Below, in pieces: positions 23,890 to 37,000 of a DNA stretch of 64,000 nt (within the stretch, counting starts at the first letter, position 1; every line of letters starts with the position of its first letter). Source of the stretch: Sipunculus nudus (taxonomy: Eukaryota > Annelida > Sipuncula > Golfingiida > Sipunculidae); assembly GCA_026874595.1 (NCBI GenBank), contig CM049317.1, positions 73,187,118-73,251,117 of the forward strand. The letters run 5' to 3'. A program made the translations under genes and the position numbers. Under the pieces are notes generated by a model, which was not told the origin of the DNA, did no database searches, and saw only the letters and a program-made list of their open reading frames with translations.

Positions 23890-24543
23890 CAGGGGCGTAC
23901 TCGAAAATTCGAAACTGGTTTCGGTTTCGGGAAAACCGGTTCTGTATGGTTTCACCTTTATTTTTAAGTGGACGGTTTCGGTTTTAATAGAAAATATTGA
24001 TACCATCGTAAATTATTTATTATTAATGAAATAAATTAATGATGAAAGTTTTCTCAAACGCTAGAGATCCTTGCCTTGGCACTTTGAGACCCAATGAGAG
24101 CATGATTAATTATGACTGGCAAATATAAATTAAATTATGATGAAAATAGACTGTTTCTCTCCATCTTATAACATGTACATGTGTCAGACGGCATGGACGC
24201 ACAGGATACGTGCGGCTCATCTTTAGCCATACATGGTTATATATATAGTAGGGAATATTGAATTCAAAACATTTCCGAAAGAATGTTTATATCTCAATCA
24301 TTGCTGAATTAACTCTAACAGGCATTAAGAGTATCCATTAATAAAATAATTAACAGAATTGCACTCCTTTGGCCCACCTCCGCCATCTTTCCAGTATAAT
24401 TATCGATTGGGCGATTTTGGAGAAACCGAAACCATCTCCGGAGATGGTTTCGCAGTTTCGCCAAAACCAGTTTCGGTTTCGCTATTAATAAGGGAACGGT
24501 TTCGCTGAACCGAAACCAGTTTCACACTCTCGAGTGGGGCCTA
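23890..24543. mobile_element. hAT-like non-autonomous element
   Basis: Left end CAGGGGCGTACTCGAA; the right end read on the other strand is TAGGCCCCACTCGAG. Both then carry GAAACTGGTTTCGGTT, and the interior repeats GGTTTCG words. CAGGGGCG ends suit hAT elements, but no 8-bp target duplication is visible. Confidence 0.5.
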
Positions 24544-27040
24544 ATAATTTATCGTGTTAGCCCGCTTTCATCGTCCATGCTTCTAAATGGTGCTGATTAA
24601 TAAACACAAAGAAACCGATATGTAGCCAATAAATTAAAAAAAATAATAATTAAATTGTGAGGATAGGTATTCAGTTCCCTCGGGGGGAGCAAACAAACTA
24701 TAAGATTTCATCCGTGTCGGACTTACAAGTGACTGTGTGAATGTGCGTCTGCACCAACACTGGTATATGTGGACTTGCTCTTTATCTCATATTTTCTCGC
24801 TAAAAGTCGTAGGTAAAGGCCATTTTGCCCGACTAATCTTTTTTGATTGTTCGTCTATAAGAATGTCATTATTTAAAAAAAAATAACCGTGCGGCAGAAC
24901 ATCCATGCGGCAGAGTTAACCTAATGCCCCGGCTTGGTGATAAGTTACGGTCAGTTGAGCACTGTTATGAGCTGGAGCCCAGTGTAACTGTAGTCTCTTT
25001 CCCGGGATCTGCAATCAACTAAGGGTTCAAACTGAACGAACGACATACCAAGAAGTGTTAACTCTTTTAATTAATGAATATGCAGAATATAAACTTCCGT
25101 TTGTTCTAATAATTCATAAAATCACAACCAGTATGTCAGTTAATCGGAGGATTTGTTCTCACGATCGCAGACCAAATCGGACCGGGCAATTTCCCCGGGG
25201 GGGGGGGGGGGGAGGGGGGGCGTGTAATTTCCACGGGGAAGTTGAGTAGTCTGGCACCCCATGCTTGGTAAGGGCCATTATAGTGCAGGATACCAGTCTA
25301 GGAAGCGGAGATCAAAAGCCGATCACCGCCGGGACAATACGACTGGGCAATAAAATTCCGAGGACAGCTTGTCGGACTGTCCTTGATTTCAAAGTAGACA
25401 CTCTTTTTTTTCGCCCAACAAATTTCAGATAAGTCAGCCGATATATTTGTCATTTGTGTCACTGAGCCTTTCGCTTGTACCGGGACTGCGTATTTTTTTA
25501 ACATAAGCAAAACACTGATCTTTTGCTCAATTTCACGTCTGTTCACGGCATATTAATTTTGTATACATTGCCTGACTAGGAACTATTAATCCAATAAATT
25601 CTAACTCAACGAATAGTGTTTCAGGTCAAAACCACGAAATTTCAAAACCACGATATTTTCTGAATCCACAGTGTAATATACTGCATGATACTAATGAAAG
25701 GGTAACCCTATATTTTAACGCGCCCCTGGTTTCAAATTTCTGTATGGGCAGCTGCGAATCCTCAGGAAACATGATAATTATTATAGTAATGTATCAGCAT
25801 CAACAAACTTGAAGGCCAGCTGGGATATGTTTATTAATGTTTACATCATTTTTTAGTGGAAACAAGCTGCACAAATACTGATTTTTTTTATGAAATGTTC
25901 TAGTCCTATGTGCACTCAGGTTGTGTATAACTGTGATCATGTATGTAAGTTCCGTCGCAAATGTATTATTAAGATGCTCATGCAGCCATGTTCACTGGTG
26001 CGCCATATACAATGCATGTATTGTATTGAGCCAATACATTTTATTGCATTATATTTGCTGATATTTGGCGCTTGGTTTTGGAAAATGCCGCTTTTTATTT
26101 CTTTTTTTTTTCGGGAAACACAGCTGAAAATGTCATAAATTATTTCTCAGGCACTGACATGGAAATGACAAGTAACGCTAAAATATGAGATAATGTCAAA
26201 ATTGAGGAAGAATGCTCGAAATATGTAACATTTAATATCTTTACGTGTAACATCAACATTCAAAGCATATTACTAAACATAATTTATGGGTGTTAAAATA
26301 TCGCACTGGAAGCCGGAACATGCGGGGCCCGCCGATAGCTAGCCGTTACATGGGGGGGATTCCCCATCGGAATGCATCATGATTATGCGTTACCAGAACA
26401 AGATCCGAGATCGTTTAATAAACAATTACACAAGATATTTCTTTAAGTCCAATATAATCTTTGTTGATATTTCTTATTTCAATTTTAATGCATAAGAAGT
26501 ACAACTTGAGTTTGATTAAAAATCCACTTTTGTCGACCGGCCCCGTTTCAGCCATGTTTTTAATCTGGCCGAACGGTCACGTAGCATGGCAATAGGGGAA
26601 ATACGCATACAATTTCTCTTTTTGGGAAGAAAATTTAACATTCGAATTCTATTACACAGAAATTAGAGCAATTCCAGGTATTGTTTAAAGATTTATAGGC
26701 CTAAACGCTTCTACGGAAAACCGAGCGACGCATCGTGAGCTATGAAGACTGGCGCCGCGTAGCGGCCGTTAAAGAAAAGAGTCCACATAGACGGAAATAT
26801 ACGAGCGAAACATAAATGATTGTGGGGGTCTCATTGGTGAAAAAGTTTTGGGAAAATTTTTAATGTTTTAAGTATTTTCATTGGTAAAATTGGGCACACT
26901 ATGATTCGCAGGTAAACTTGCCGACGCGAGAGTCATGGATTTTTGTTAGTGGGGATCAAGTATGTCACCAGATTACCATGTGACCCTTGGGTAATAAAAA
27001 CGTTTGACGCGGGGGATTTAAAGTGACGCGGGGGGTGCCT
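24544..27040. other. Repeat-poor spacer, no gene recognised
   Basis: Contains a long G-rich run at 25196-25220 and an end of the 23336-type element at 25264-25299. Short frames (25890-26138 and others) lack splice or domain support. Confidence 0.35.
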
Positions 27041-27500
27041 GAATAATTGCGTGGTGGGCACGGCTGATACAAGGAGGGTGACAGAGTTGCTGAATTGCTG
27101 GCAATTTGATAGCAAATTGCCAGATGCGGATGGCTCTGTGTGTGTGGGGGGGGGGGGGGGGGTTAACAAAGTTGCAAAAATGCTAGCGAATTGTAAGATG
27201 GAACGGCTGTGGGGTGGGGGCAATTTTCTAAAATGCTAGCAATTTAGGTGATGGGTTTCGCCTATAAAAATGAATAGGACAAAGTTGCAAAATTGCACGT
27301 AAATTGATAGCAAATTGCGAGATTGAGACGGTAACGTTGTTCGGGGAGGATGAGCAAATTGCTAGCAAAAGGCGTCATGGCGACGGTCGTTACAAGGAGG
27401 ATGGCAAAGTTGCTAAATTGTTAGAGAATTGAGTGATGAGGGCGACCATCACAGGGAGGGTGAGAAAGTTGCAAAATTGCGAGAAAATGCGTGATGGGTA
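27041..27500. repeat. Satellite A, inverted and decayed
   Basis: Reverse-complement version of satellite A: GGAGGATGGCAAAGTTGCTA and GGGAGGGTGAGAAAGTTGCA correspond to the two unit types. Includes a G-run near 27147-27162. Confidence 0.8.
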
Positions 27501-29487
27501 GACTGGTGGGTGTTGATGTGTAGACGGCTATAACATTAATATTTCTTCAAAATTTGGATATTAACTGGAGTGTCTAAACATTCAATCTGTATATGGTAAA
27601 AATGCCCATCCATGCTTATAACCTGCAAAATATCTTTAGTTAAATGTACTCCTCACCGTAATATCATGTTCGATCAAGTGGCATTTAAACGGTGCATTTT
27701 GTATGGGGGAGATGTGGGGGAGCTCGGTGTTTTGACCAAGCAGAGCAGATTTAAGATTCATTCACTCCCTCAGTGTAGAAACATACAGAAGCTATCGTAA
27801 TCACAGGGCTTTTCATTAATATCATCAACTTATGATCTACAATGTATGAAACAAATGTGGATAATTACTTTACTTGTTAGGGGAATAAATATCTAAAAAT
27901 GACAATTCCTAACGAATATCTAGGAACAGATATAAATAACGAGACATGTAACAGTTCACTGGGGGGGGGGGGCATCAATCAGCCACTGGTCCCTCTCAAA
28001 CATACCACCTACACTGACAGTCACACCAAGCGACGTTACTACTGCCCCGGCGAACTACTAGTTCCAGTCTCCATTGTGCCTAGTCAGGTCAGGGTACAAA
28101 TATTAAGCTTCACACCATTCTCAACCGTCTCCTCTCATCAGGGTTGTATTGTAAATGACTAATTCATCTATGTGCATGTACATTTTTGAATTCAAGTGTC
28201 CAAATAGCCTTTGTTGTGCCTAGGTGCAAACACATCACCGCACCATCCACAGCATCTCAACAAAGTAACAATGAAATTGATTAACAGATCTTTTATTCTT
28301 CCATAAGCATGCTTTGTTAACATGAACTAATCCCACTTTATTCTTAAATATGTACACAAACACTATATACATGTATTTATACTCACATGTACATACAATA
28401 GGAATGAGCATTGCCTGTACTTGTCATTCTGCAGCTTAATTGTTATGTTACAGTTTTCACTGTTATTTATAACACTATAAATAATCAGAAATCATGGGGC
28501 AACTGATATTTTACAAATGATTATGGCCATCCATGTTTCAACACGCACAACAAATGTCACATATATCCACACTTTCATATTTGAAACATCGGTACATCTT
28601 AGTCAATTACATATAACTTTTAGTCATGATGGATAAGCGCTGCATAAAATGAAATATGAACATACACTGTTGGTCACTACTCTGTCAAATTCAAACAGTC
28701 TATTTTCGTTCTTAACTTGCTTGCTAACTGGAATGATTTTTTAAAATATATATTAATAACATTTAACCACTGCAGCTTCGGTATAACTTTCTCTACTGCT
28801 TTTCTACTAACAGCCACCTATCAGCATCAAGGGAAACCTTAATTATGCACAATGAATAAAATATCAATTTATACATGAACTAATTATTACAGATCAGTAC
28901 ATTTACGGCTCCCTTGCCTCTTATTCATATAAACAGGTCAGTCAACTAAATATTACCAACATTACCACTGCTTGCAAATGGGGTGATACTAAAGCATTTC
29001 CAACAATAGTCCTAGTCATTAAATGAAAAGTAAAATTACTCCATTCAGGCATTATCAAATGAAATATTATGCATTTCTTGATACAACTTGTTCCCAACTT
29101 TCCTATTAGTAATTATTCATGATCATCATTTCTGATTCATTATTCAGCTTTCCACTAACAAAACTGATTGTTCGTGAACATTGGCCTCAACTACCTTCAC
29201 ACATACGGATTCATCTGTTCTTTTTTATGCCTACACAATGACCATAATATGCAAAAACTTTTCTCCAACAACCAAGACAAATATTTTACACTATTCCATT
29301 AACAATTTGACATATAAGTACAAATCCAACATATTCACAAATAAAAAACATGAAGTTGGCACATACAAAATATAACTCATCATCCTGACCTCCAGTACAT
29401 TATGCAATAGGGCCCAACATTGGCCAAACACAGGTATGCTAAATACACAAAAGTTCAGATTTCCCCATTCCATGAACCACAGCTGCC
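27501..29487. other. Spacer; 3' flank of the minus-strand gene
   Basis: No coding signal. TTTATT at 28338-28343 is a possible polyadenylation hexamer for the minus-strand gene ending at 29488. G-run at 27961-27972. Confidence 0.3.
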
Positions 29488-30368
29488 TCAGTAACGTTCC
29501 AGTTGCAGGCGTTCACGCACTGATTCAGGAATTGAATCAAAATCAACACGCTTCATTTTAATTAAAGTTCTCACACCATTCTGATCTTCAACAACATTTC
29601 CGAGACCTGCACTGGCTACAAGTGTAAAAAAAAGCCTTTGTGTCTTCCTTTCGATAACTTGCCTTACCATTTCTCCTAACTGAGAGAATCAGTTTTCTGG
29701 CACATGCCTCAGATGTAGTTACAGACGGTCCATGTGTTAGCAGTCGTTTAATGCAGGTCGCATACCTATTCACCACATCCCCATCAAATGGAATGGCATT
29801 GGATGGCCCTGCATACACGGCCAAGTCTGGGGTGGCTTCCTCCATTTCCTCACAGCTGCCCAGCAATTTGAAGTAGACTTGCACAAAGTATCTACCCAGC
29901 TGAATGGCACGCTCCACAGTATCCACTGTAATCTGTGTCTGCCAAGATGGATTTCCTTCAGTGACATCTGGCAATGGTTTCTGTAGCTCTTCTGGGGTGG
30001 GTACCAAAACCCAAAATGGGTTTGGCACCTCCGTTGCCGATTCGGACACCACACTCTCCGTGTCATTGCTGTCCTCTGATATTTCCGATAATGCAGGGGT
30101 TATCGAACCATCAACTGACTGGCCACTAGTGGATGGCTGGCGTTCAGTAGGGTGTCTTCCAGTGCCTGTGCTCTCTTGTGAGGAAGCGTCAGGGAGACGT
30201 TCTGGCAGGGCACTTGTGAATTCTCTCCACTGACGTTCCCATGCACCCTGGTCAATCTCCTGATCTTTCAGCTTCGAGGCTATTGTCACTGATGCCGCTT
30301 GACTAAGAGTATGGAGTGCCATCACCAGTCTTCCTAAAATCTCTCTCATCTTTGCCAAATAGCCGTGC
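29488..30368 (-). CDS. Unrecognised gene, main exon
   Basis: Acceptor TATCTTTTAG at 30369-30370. Open from there to the frame break near 29689; the conserved-looking remainder continues in a second frame to TGA at 29488. A consensus-like donor ATG|GTAAGG also lies at the break, so a splice to an unseen exon is an alternative to a frameshift. Composition is clearly coding (Ser/Thr/Glu-rich linker, few rare runs). Confidence 0.6.
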
Positions 30369-32122
30369 CTAAAAGATAAGGACTCTTGTTACAATATGGC
30401 ATACACAATAAATAGATGGATATGGCCCTTAATAAGCCCCTTTAGGGGCTGTACATGCACACCGCTTGCCAGATGTGCAATTCATTTTTTACTCAACTAG
30501 CTTCTCCACTTTTTCCGATTTTTTAATAACTGTCTTGCATTTGTTCATATTGTGCATGGATTTGATTGTTACACACAAACATGCAGGTATAATCATAATG
30601 TTGTTGCCCTGCAGTTGACATGGGAGAACTGAATTTGATACATTAGTGCATATAGAGCCTGAATTGCTACAGCAACTGGTTCATGAGGTCAGAAGATATA
30701 TTTAATATGTATTGACAACAGTTAAAATGCTGTGTTTAGCCTATGGCACAGGGTCAAAGGCAGACTTTAAAATTAACCAAAGTACCCCTCTCCACTAAGG
30801 GAACAAACTGAGATTGTATTTGGAGGTCTGTCAGTATGGGCTTCACATTTAAAGTTTATCACAATAAATAATAAGGGACCCATGGGTCACTGTGCTAAGT
30901 TACAGTCAAAAATAATATCTAATGGAGATAAAGTCTAAGAGGAATAGGTTTTTAAGGTACTGATTTTATTTTTATGCTAATAACTTAAAAAATTTACAAA
31001 ATTCTGATCTAATTGTTGGTAAACAATTGAATCTTAATTTAACATAGTTATATACTTGGGGAAAATAGACTCTAGTTTCAAAATTTTTCATGTTAAGTGA
31101 GAAAATATTTTTCCTGATTTTTTACAAAATCCATAATGTTCGGGCCCATAACTTAAAAACATTATACTTAACAAACTTAATATCTGGCATGTACATAGGA
31201 ACTATCGAGAAATATTTATGGTAAATATGAGGAAAAACAGATGAGTGGTTTTGATATTAGGCAGTCCTTAATTGTGAAAATAGGTTTTTAATAAACAATT
31301 GAGGTTTCTCCTTAATTTCTCAAAGGAACGAAGTCGCAAAGACCCAGTTTTCGGCTTGGTAGGAGATCCTGGGGACATCTAACAAGATGCTGAATTTTGG
31401 ATTTCTAGGTCCTACAGTTTTAAAACGTGCCACATCGACGGACGAACGGACGGACAGACGGACAATGGACCACAACTATAGCTCAGATGTCTTATAGTCT
31501 GCTGAGCTAAAAACCAGCCATGGTTAACATTGGGCAAAAGGTACTGATTTATAATGCTGAGCTTAAAGATCTAGTTTTGGGTTTAAATTCAAATCCTAAT
31601 TGAACAAAATTATATACTCGATTTTTTACAAAGTCCATTATGTTTTGGTCTATAACTTTTGAAATAAATTTTACCTAACAGACTTTATTTCTGGCAAGTA
31701 TACATAGGAAATATATATGAGAATACTTCTGGTAAGTATTAAGAGCAACTGATCAGCGGTTTTGATATTAGGCTGTCCTGAAATGTCATATGGGTTTTCA
31801 ATGGCAATTTGAGGTTGTCCAATAATTTCTCGCAACATATGTCGTTTAAAAACCTGAGAAAACGAAAACCTTACACTATTCGCAAAAGGAGATTTATAAA
31901 GCTCCCTGAATTTCTTAAAAACAAAAACCCCTTGAATTATCATGTTTTATATTGCTCTTATTTTCTTTTTCTTCCAGGCAGTTCATACTTACTTGTCATC
32001 ATCCGTGTAGTAGTAACTTGCACCTTGCAAGGCCAATCTGTTATACTCATGCCCCATGGCCTGGGCAGCCTCAGCATCCATCGTATATTCAATCTTTCCT
32101 CTTTGTGTGCATCCCATATCAT
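29488..32122 (-). CDS. Unrecognised two-exon gene with a frameshift
   Basis: Exons 32122-31993 and 30368-29488 join in frame (GAC AA|G CAC). The product is about 330 residues. It has a charged N-terminus, a helical segment (LAKMREILGRLVMALHTLSQ), then a Ser/Pro/acidic linker (SISED, DTESVVSES type). The C-terminal part is folded-looking, with WQTQITVDTVERAIQLGRYF and, past the break, VRQVIERKTQRLFFTLVASA. One extra base near 29689 puts the last 60 residues into another frame, ending at 29488. A candidate start is the ATG at 32117 (MGCTQRGK); otherwise the first exon is internal. I do not recognise the family. It could be a host gene or a domesticated or mobile-element protein. Confidence 0.6.
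30955..31835. repeat. Tandem duplication in the intron (about 0.58 kb period)
   Basis: GGTACTGATTT, ACAAA(A/G)TCCAT(A/T)ATGTT, TCTGGCA(T/A)GTA, GGTTTTGATATTAGGC and CAATTTGAGGTT words appear in the same order in 30955-31320 and 31540-31835. The copies are separated by a CGGACGGACAGACGGACAA stretch and a TAGCTCAG dispersed-repeat end (31480-31515). Confidence 0.7.
31993..32122 (-). CDS. Unrecognised gene, upstream exon
   Basis: Acceptor CTGCTATTCAG, donor GACAA|GTAAGT. Encodes MGCTQRGKIEYTMDAEAAQA followed by MGHEYNRLALQGASYYYTDD. The ATG at 32117 sits five bases after the acceptor, so this could be the first coding exon behind a 5' UTR intron. Confidence 0.55.
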
Positions 32123-32639
32123 CTGAATAGCAGATCATGAAAACATGTTTACTTGCTGGAAGTAGCCTGTGCTCAGTTGAGTAAAAAACTGTCAAAAACT
32201 AACGGACATGAATTATAATCACACATAGATATATGCTCACAGTACCTTACACTTTGAAAACTTGGGCAGACAATGTTCTCTCCTCATTTTCATCCTTGCT
32301 TTCACAAATGCTCTTATGCACGTACCCTTGCCCATTTATTGTCATTCCACTTTATTAAAGACTAATTCAGCAAATGTTTCAAACCTGATACTATAAAGAA
32401 TACATGCAATGATCATATATGATGAAGACCGCCAGTTTTGCCTTTCCATGAAAGAAAAGTGTAAATTTGAACAATATGCAATGATATATTATCATTAGTA
32501 TTTTGTGCACTTTAATTTATGACACCAGACTGGATATGTTTTGTTTGTAGTTTTTCCTTTTAAAAACTTAATTGGCCTCCACCCTGAATGATACTGTACA
32601 TGAACCATGCCTTTGTATATTATATTTTTTTCAGTAATT

Positions 32640-32770
32640 GAAAGTAATTAATCACTTTTCAAAAGTAATTGTAATTTAATCATTACTTTGTAAAATGTAA
32701 ATAATTTGAAATTGTAATTGGGATTTTTTTTGGAAGTATTTGTTATTGTAATGATTACTTTTCTACCTAA
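32640..32770. repeat. AGTAATTG-rich transposon remnant, third segment
   Basis: Same word family as 1-140 and 1903-1996. Confidence 0.5.
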
Positions 32771-32984
32771 TTGGCCTTGTTCACTTATCACAGCTCTAGG
32801 TCTATTTGGCTTAAATTGCAACAGTGTAGTGTTTACAAGTATTTCGAGAGTTTTTATTGTCTAATTTGTCAATAATAACAAGTGATGAGTGGAATAATAA
32901 ATATTTAAATAAAAAATCAGATCAATCATTACTACCCTGATTTATCAATACCAGAACAGTCAGAACATGCTTGCTAGCTGGTCT

Positions 32985-33190
32985 ATTGAACATCTGCGTT
33001 TAGCAACTTTGACAACCAGGCCCCCTCTCTCCTGGTCTCCCAGGCGTAAATTCCTAGCAATTTGCGGATACCCCCCGGCAATTTTTTTTTTCTGGTAAAT
33101 CCGCAAATTGCTACTTTGACAGCCAGGCCCCCTCTCTCCTGGTCGCTCAGGTCGCAAACTGTTAGCAATTTGCGGATACCCCCCGGCTAA
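32985..33190. repeat. Satellite B, left part
   Basis: About one and a half units of satellite B, cut from the main array by the 33200-34088 insertion. Confidence 0.85.
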
Positions 33191-33199
33191 TTTTTTTTT

Positions 33200-34088
33200 C
33201 AGGGGTGGGGCCAGGTACAAGTGAAAGTACCTAGGTACAGGTACAGGTACTTGTGAATTGGCCAGGTACAGGTACAGGTACAGGTACTTGATTTTCACAG
33301 AGTACCTAGGTACAGGTACAGGTACTTTAGAAAGTCGCTAGGTACAGGTACAGGTACAGGTACATTTATTTTAGGATCACTTCAAAGACGTTTTGAAGGA
33401 TAATAAAAGCGGCATAAATTGACATATATATGCAAGTTGACACGCCTTTTTTTCTGTCAAATAATATTGAAATCATTTGCTAAAATATATTTAATTAGAG
33501 CTTATTATCTGTATGGCACCATACATTCCTAGGTTCCTAGCTCCAAACATTGGATGCCACAACTGGATCTGACACATTACAGAACTAAGTTGTTTGCACT
33601 GACACTGAACTGTGTTCAAATGAGAGAATAAACATTTGCCAGATTTCATACCTTAAATATCACTCAAATTAACAGCTTTAAAGCTCTGTTCAATTAATTT
33701 TTATATCCCCTATGACCAAACTAGTTGTGTGTACCACCTCGAATGATTTGTTCAATTAGTGGTTACAGCTTATTTCACACATGTGACCATTCTGAAGGTT
33801 TGATAACAATTCATCAATTCAGAAGTTTATCACACTGATGGCTTACTGATTATTTTACACTACAGGTAACCATTTTTAATACTAAAAGAGTAAAAAAACT
33901 TTAAAAAAATGAAAATATGAAAATATACCTGGAGTACCTTGTACCAGGTACAGGTACTTTAGTTCCAGGTACAGGTAGAGGTACAAGGTACTTCCTACTC
34001 ATGACTGGCAGGTACAGGTACTGGTAAAGGTATTCTGAAATGTGTACCTAGGTACAGGTACAGGTACAAGTACCTGGCCCCAACCCTG
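33200..34088. mobile_element. Non-autonomous hAT-type element inside satellite B
   Basis: 889 bp. The left end is CAGGGGTGGGGCCAGGTACA; the right end on the other strand is CAGGGTTGGGGCCAGGTACT. Subterminal AGGTACAGGTACAGGTAC repeats fill both ends. It is flanked by eight T on each side, which fits the 8-bp target duplication of hAT elements, although the site is a T-run of the satellite. No transposase frame. Confidence 0.75.
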
Positions 34089-37000
34089 TTTTTTTTCTGG
34101 TAAATCCGCAAATTGCTAGCAAATTGCTACTTTGACAACCAGGCCCCTCTCTGCTGGCCGATCAGGTCGCAAATTGCTACTTTGACAACAGGCCCCTTCT
34201 ATCTTGGGCGCCCAGGTCGCAAATTGCTAGCAATTTCCCGATACCCCCCGGCAAATTTTTTTTCTGGTAAATCCGCAAATTGCTAGCAAATTGCTTCTTT
34301 GACAGCCAGGCCCCCTCTCTCCTAGGCGCCCATATCGCAAATTGCTAGCAATTTGCGGATACCCCCCGGCCAATTTTTTTTTTTCTGGAAATTTCGCAAA
34401 TTGCTAGCAAATTGCTACTTTGACAGCCAGGCCCCTTCTCTTCTGGTCGCTCAGGTCGCAAATTGCTAGCAATTTGCCGATACCCCCCGGCCAATTTTAT
34501 TTTCTGGTAAATCTGCAAATTGCTAGCAAATTGCTACTTTGACAGCCAGGCCCCTCTCAACTGGGCGCCCAGGTCGCAAATTGCTAGCAATTTGCGGATA
34601 ACCCCCGGCCAATTTTTTTCTTCTGGTAAATCCACAAATTGCTAGCAAATTGCTACTTTGACAACCAGGCCCCCTCTGTCCTCGTCGCTCAGGTCGCAAT
34701 TTCTAGCAATTTGCCGAACCCCCCCCCCCCCCCAGCCCAATTTTTTTTTTCTGGTAAATCCGCAAATTGCTAGCAAATTGCTACTTTTACAACCAGTCCC
34801 CCTCTCTCCTGGGCGCCCAGGTTGCAAAATGCTAACAATTTGCGGATACCCCCCCGGCCAATTTTTCTTCTGGCAAATTGCTAACAAATTGCTACTTTGA
34901 AAGCCAGGCCCCTTCTCTCCTGGTCGCTCAGGTCGCAAATTGCTAGGAATTTGCGGATACCCCGCGGCCAATTTTTTGTTCTGGTAAATCCGCAAATTGC
35001 TAGCAAATTGCTACTTTGACAACCAGGCCCCTTCTCTCCTGGGCGTCCAGGTTAAAAATTGCAAGCAATTTGCCGATACCCCCCGGCCAATTTTTTTTTT
35101 TTCTGGAAATCCGCAAATTGCTAGCAAATTGCTACTTTGACAGCAAGGCCCCCTCTCTCCTGGGCGCCCAGGTCGCAAATTGCTAGCAATTTGCGGATAC
35201 CCCCCGACAAATTTGTTTTTTCTGTTAAATCCGCAAATTGCTAGCAAATTGCTACTTTGACAACCAGGCCCCTTCTCCTGGTCGCTCAGGTCGCCAATTT
35301 TTTTTTCTGGTAAATCCGCAAATTGCTAGCAAATTGCTACTTTGACAGCCAGGCCCCTCTTTCCTGGTCGCCCAGGTCGCAAATTGCTAGCAATTTGCGG
35401 ATACCCCCCGACCAATTTTTTTTTTCTGTTAAATCCTCAAATTGCTAGCAAATTGCTACTTTGACAACCAGGCCCCTTCTCCTGGTCGCTCAGGTCGCCA
35501 ATTTTTTTTTCTGGTAAATCCGCAAATTGCTGGCAAATTGCTACTTTGACAGCCAGACCCCCTCTTTCCTGGTCGCCCAGGTCGCAAATTGCTAGCAATT
35601 TGCGGATACCCCCCGACCAATTTTTTTTTTTCTGTTAAATCCTCAAATTGCTAGCAAACTGCTACTTTGACAACCAGGCCTCTTCTCCTGGTCGCTCAGG
35701 TCGCCAATTTTTTTTTTCTGGTAAATCCGCAAATTGCTAGCAAATTGCTACTTTGACAACCAGGCCCCCTCTCTCCTGGTCGCTCAGGTCGCAAATTGCT
35801 AGCAATTTGCGGATACCCCCGACCAATTTTTTTTTCTGTTAAATCCGCAAATTGCTAGCAAATTGCTACTTTGACAACCAGGCCCCCTCTCTCCTGGTCG
35901 CTCAGGTCGCAAATTGCTAGCAATTTGCGGATACCCCCTGGCCAATTTTTTTTTTCTGGTAAATCAGCAAATTGCTAGCAAATTGCTACTTTGACAACGA
36001 GACCCCTTCTCTCCTTGTCTCTCAGGTCGCAAATTGCTAGCAATTTGCGGATACCCCCTGGCCATTTTTTTTTTTTCTGGAAAATCCGCAAATTGCTAGC
36101 AAATTGCTACTTTGACAACCAGGCCCCCTCTCTCATGGGCGCCCAGGTCGCAAATTGCTAGCAATTTGCCGATACCCCCCGGCCATTTTTTTTTTTTCTG
36201 GAAAATCCGCAAATTGCTAGCAAATTGCTACTTTGACAACCAGACCCCCGCTCTCATGGGCGCCCAGATCGCAAATTGCTAGCAATTTGCCGATACCCCC
36301 CGGCCAATTTTTTTTTTTTTCTGGAAAATCCGCAAATTGCTAGCAAATTACTACTTTGACAACCAGGCCCCCTCTATCATGGGCGCCCAGGTCGCAAATT
36401 GCTAGCAATTTGCCGATACCCCCAGGCCAATTTTTTTTTTTTCTTGTAAATCCGCAAATTGTTAGCAAATTGCTACTTTGACAACCAGACCCCTTCTCCT
36501 GGTCGCTCAGGTCGCCAATTTTTTTTTCTGGTAAATCCGCAAATTGCTACTTTGACAGCCGGGCCCCCTCTTTCCTAGTCGCCCAGGTCGCAAATTGCTA
36601 GCAATTTGCGGATACCCCCCGACCAATTTTTTTTTTCTGGAAAATCCGCAAATTGCTAGCAAATTGCTACTTTGACAACCAGGCCCCTTCTCTTCTGGTC
36701 ACTCAGGTCGCAAATTGCTAGCAATTTGCGGATACCCCCCGGCCAATTTTTTTTTTCTGGTAAATCTGCAAATTACTAGCAAATTGCTACTTTGACAGCC
36801 AGGCCCCTCTCAACTGGGCGCCCAGGTCGCAAATTGCTAGCAATTTGCGGATAACCCCCGGCCAATTTTTTTCTTCTGGTAAATCCGCAAATTGCTAGCA
36901 AATTGCTACTTTGACAACCAGGCCCCCTCTGTCCTCGTCGCTCAGGTCGCAATTTCTAGCAATTTGCCGAACCCCCCCCCCCCCCCCCCCCCGCCCAGCC

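Noticed and set aside
29904-30233. 109-codon plus-strand frame
   Set aside because: Antisense shadow of the better supported minus-strand exon 29488-30368.
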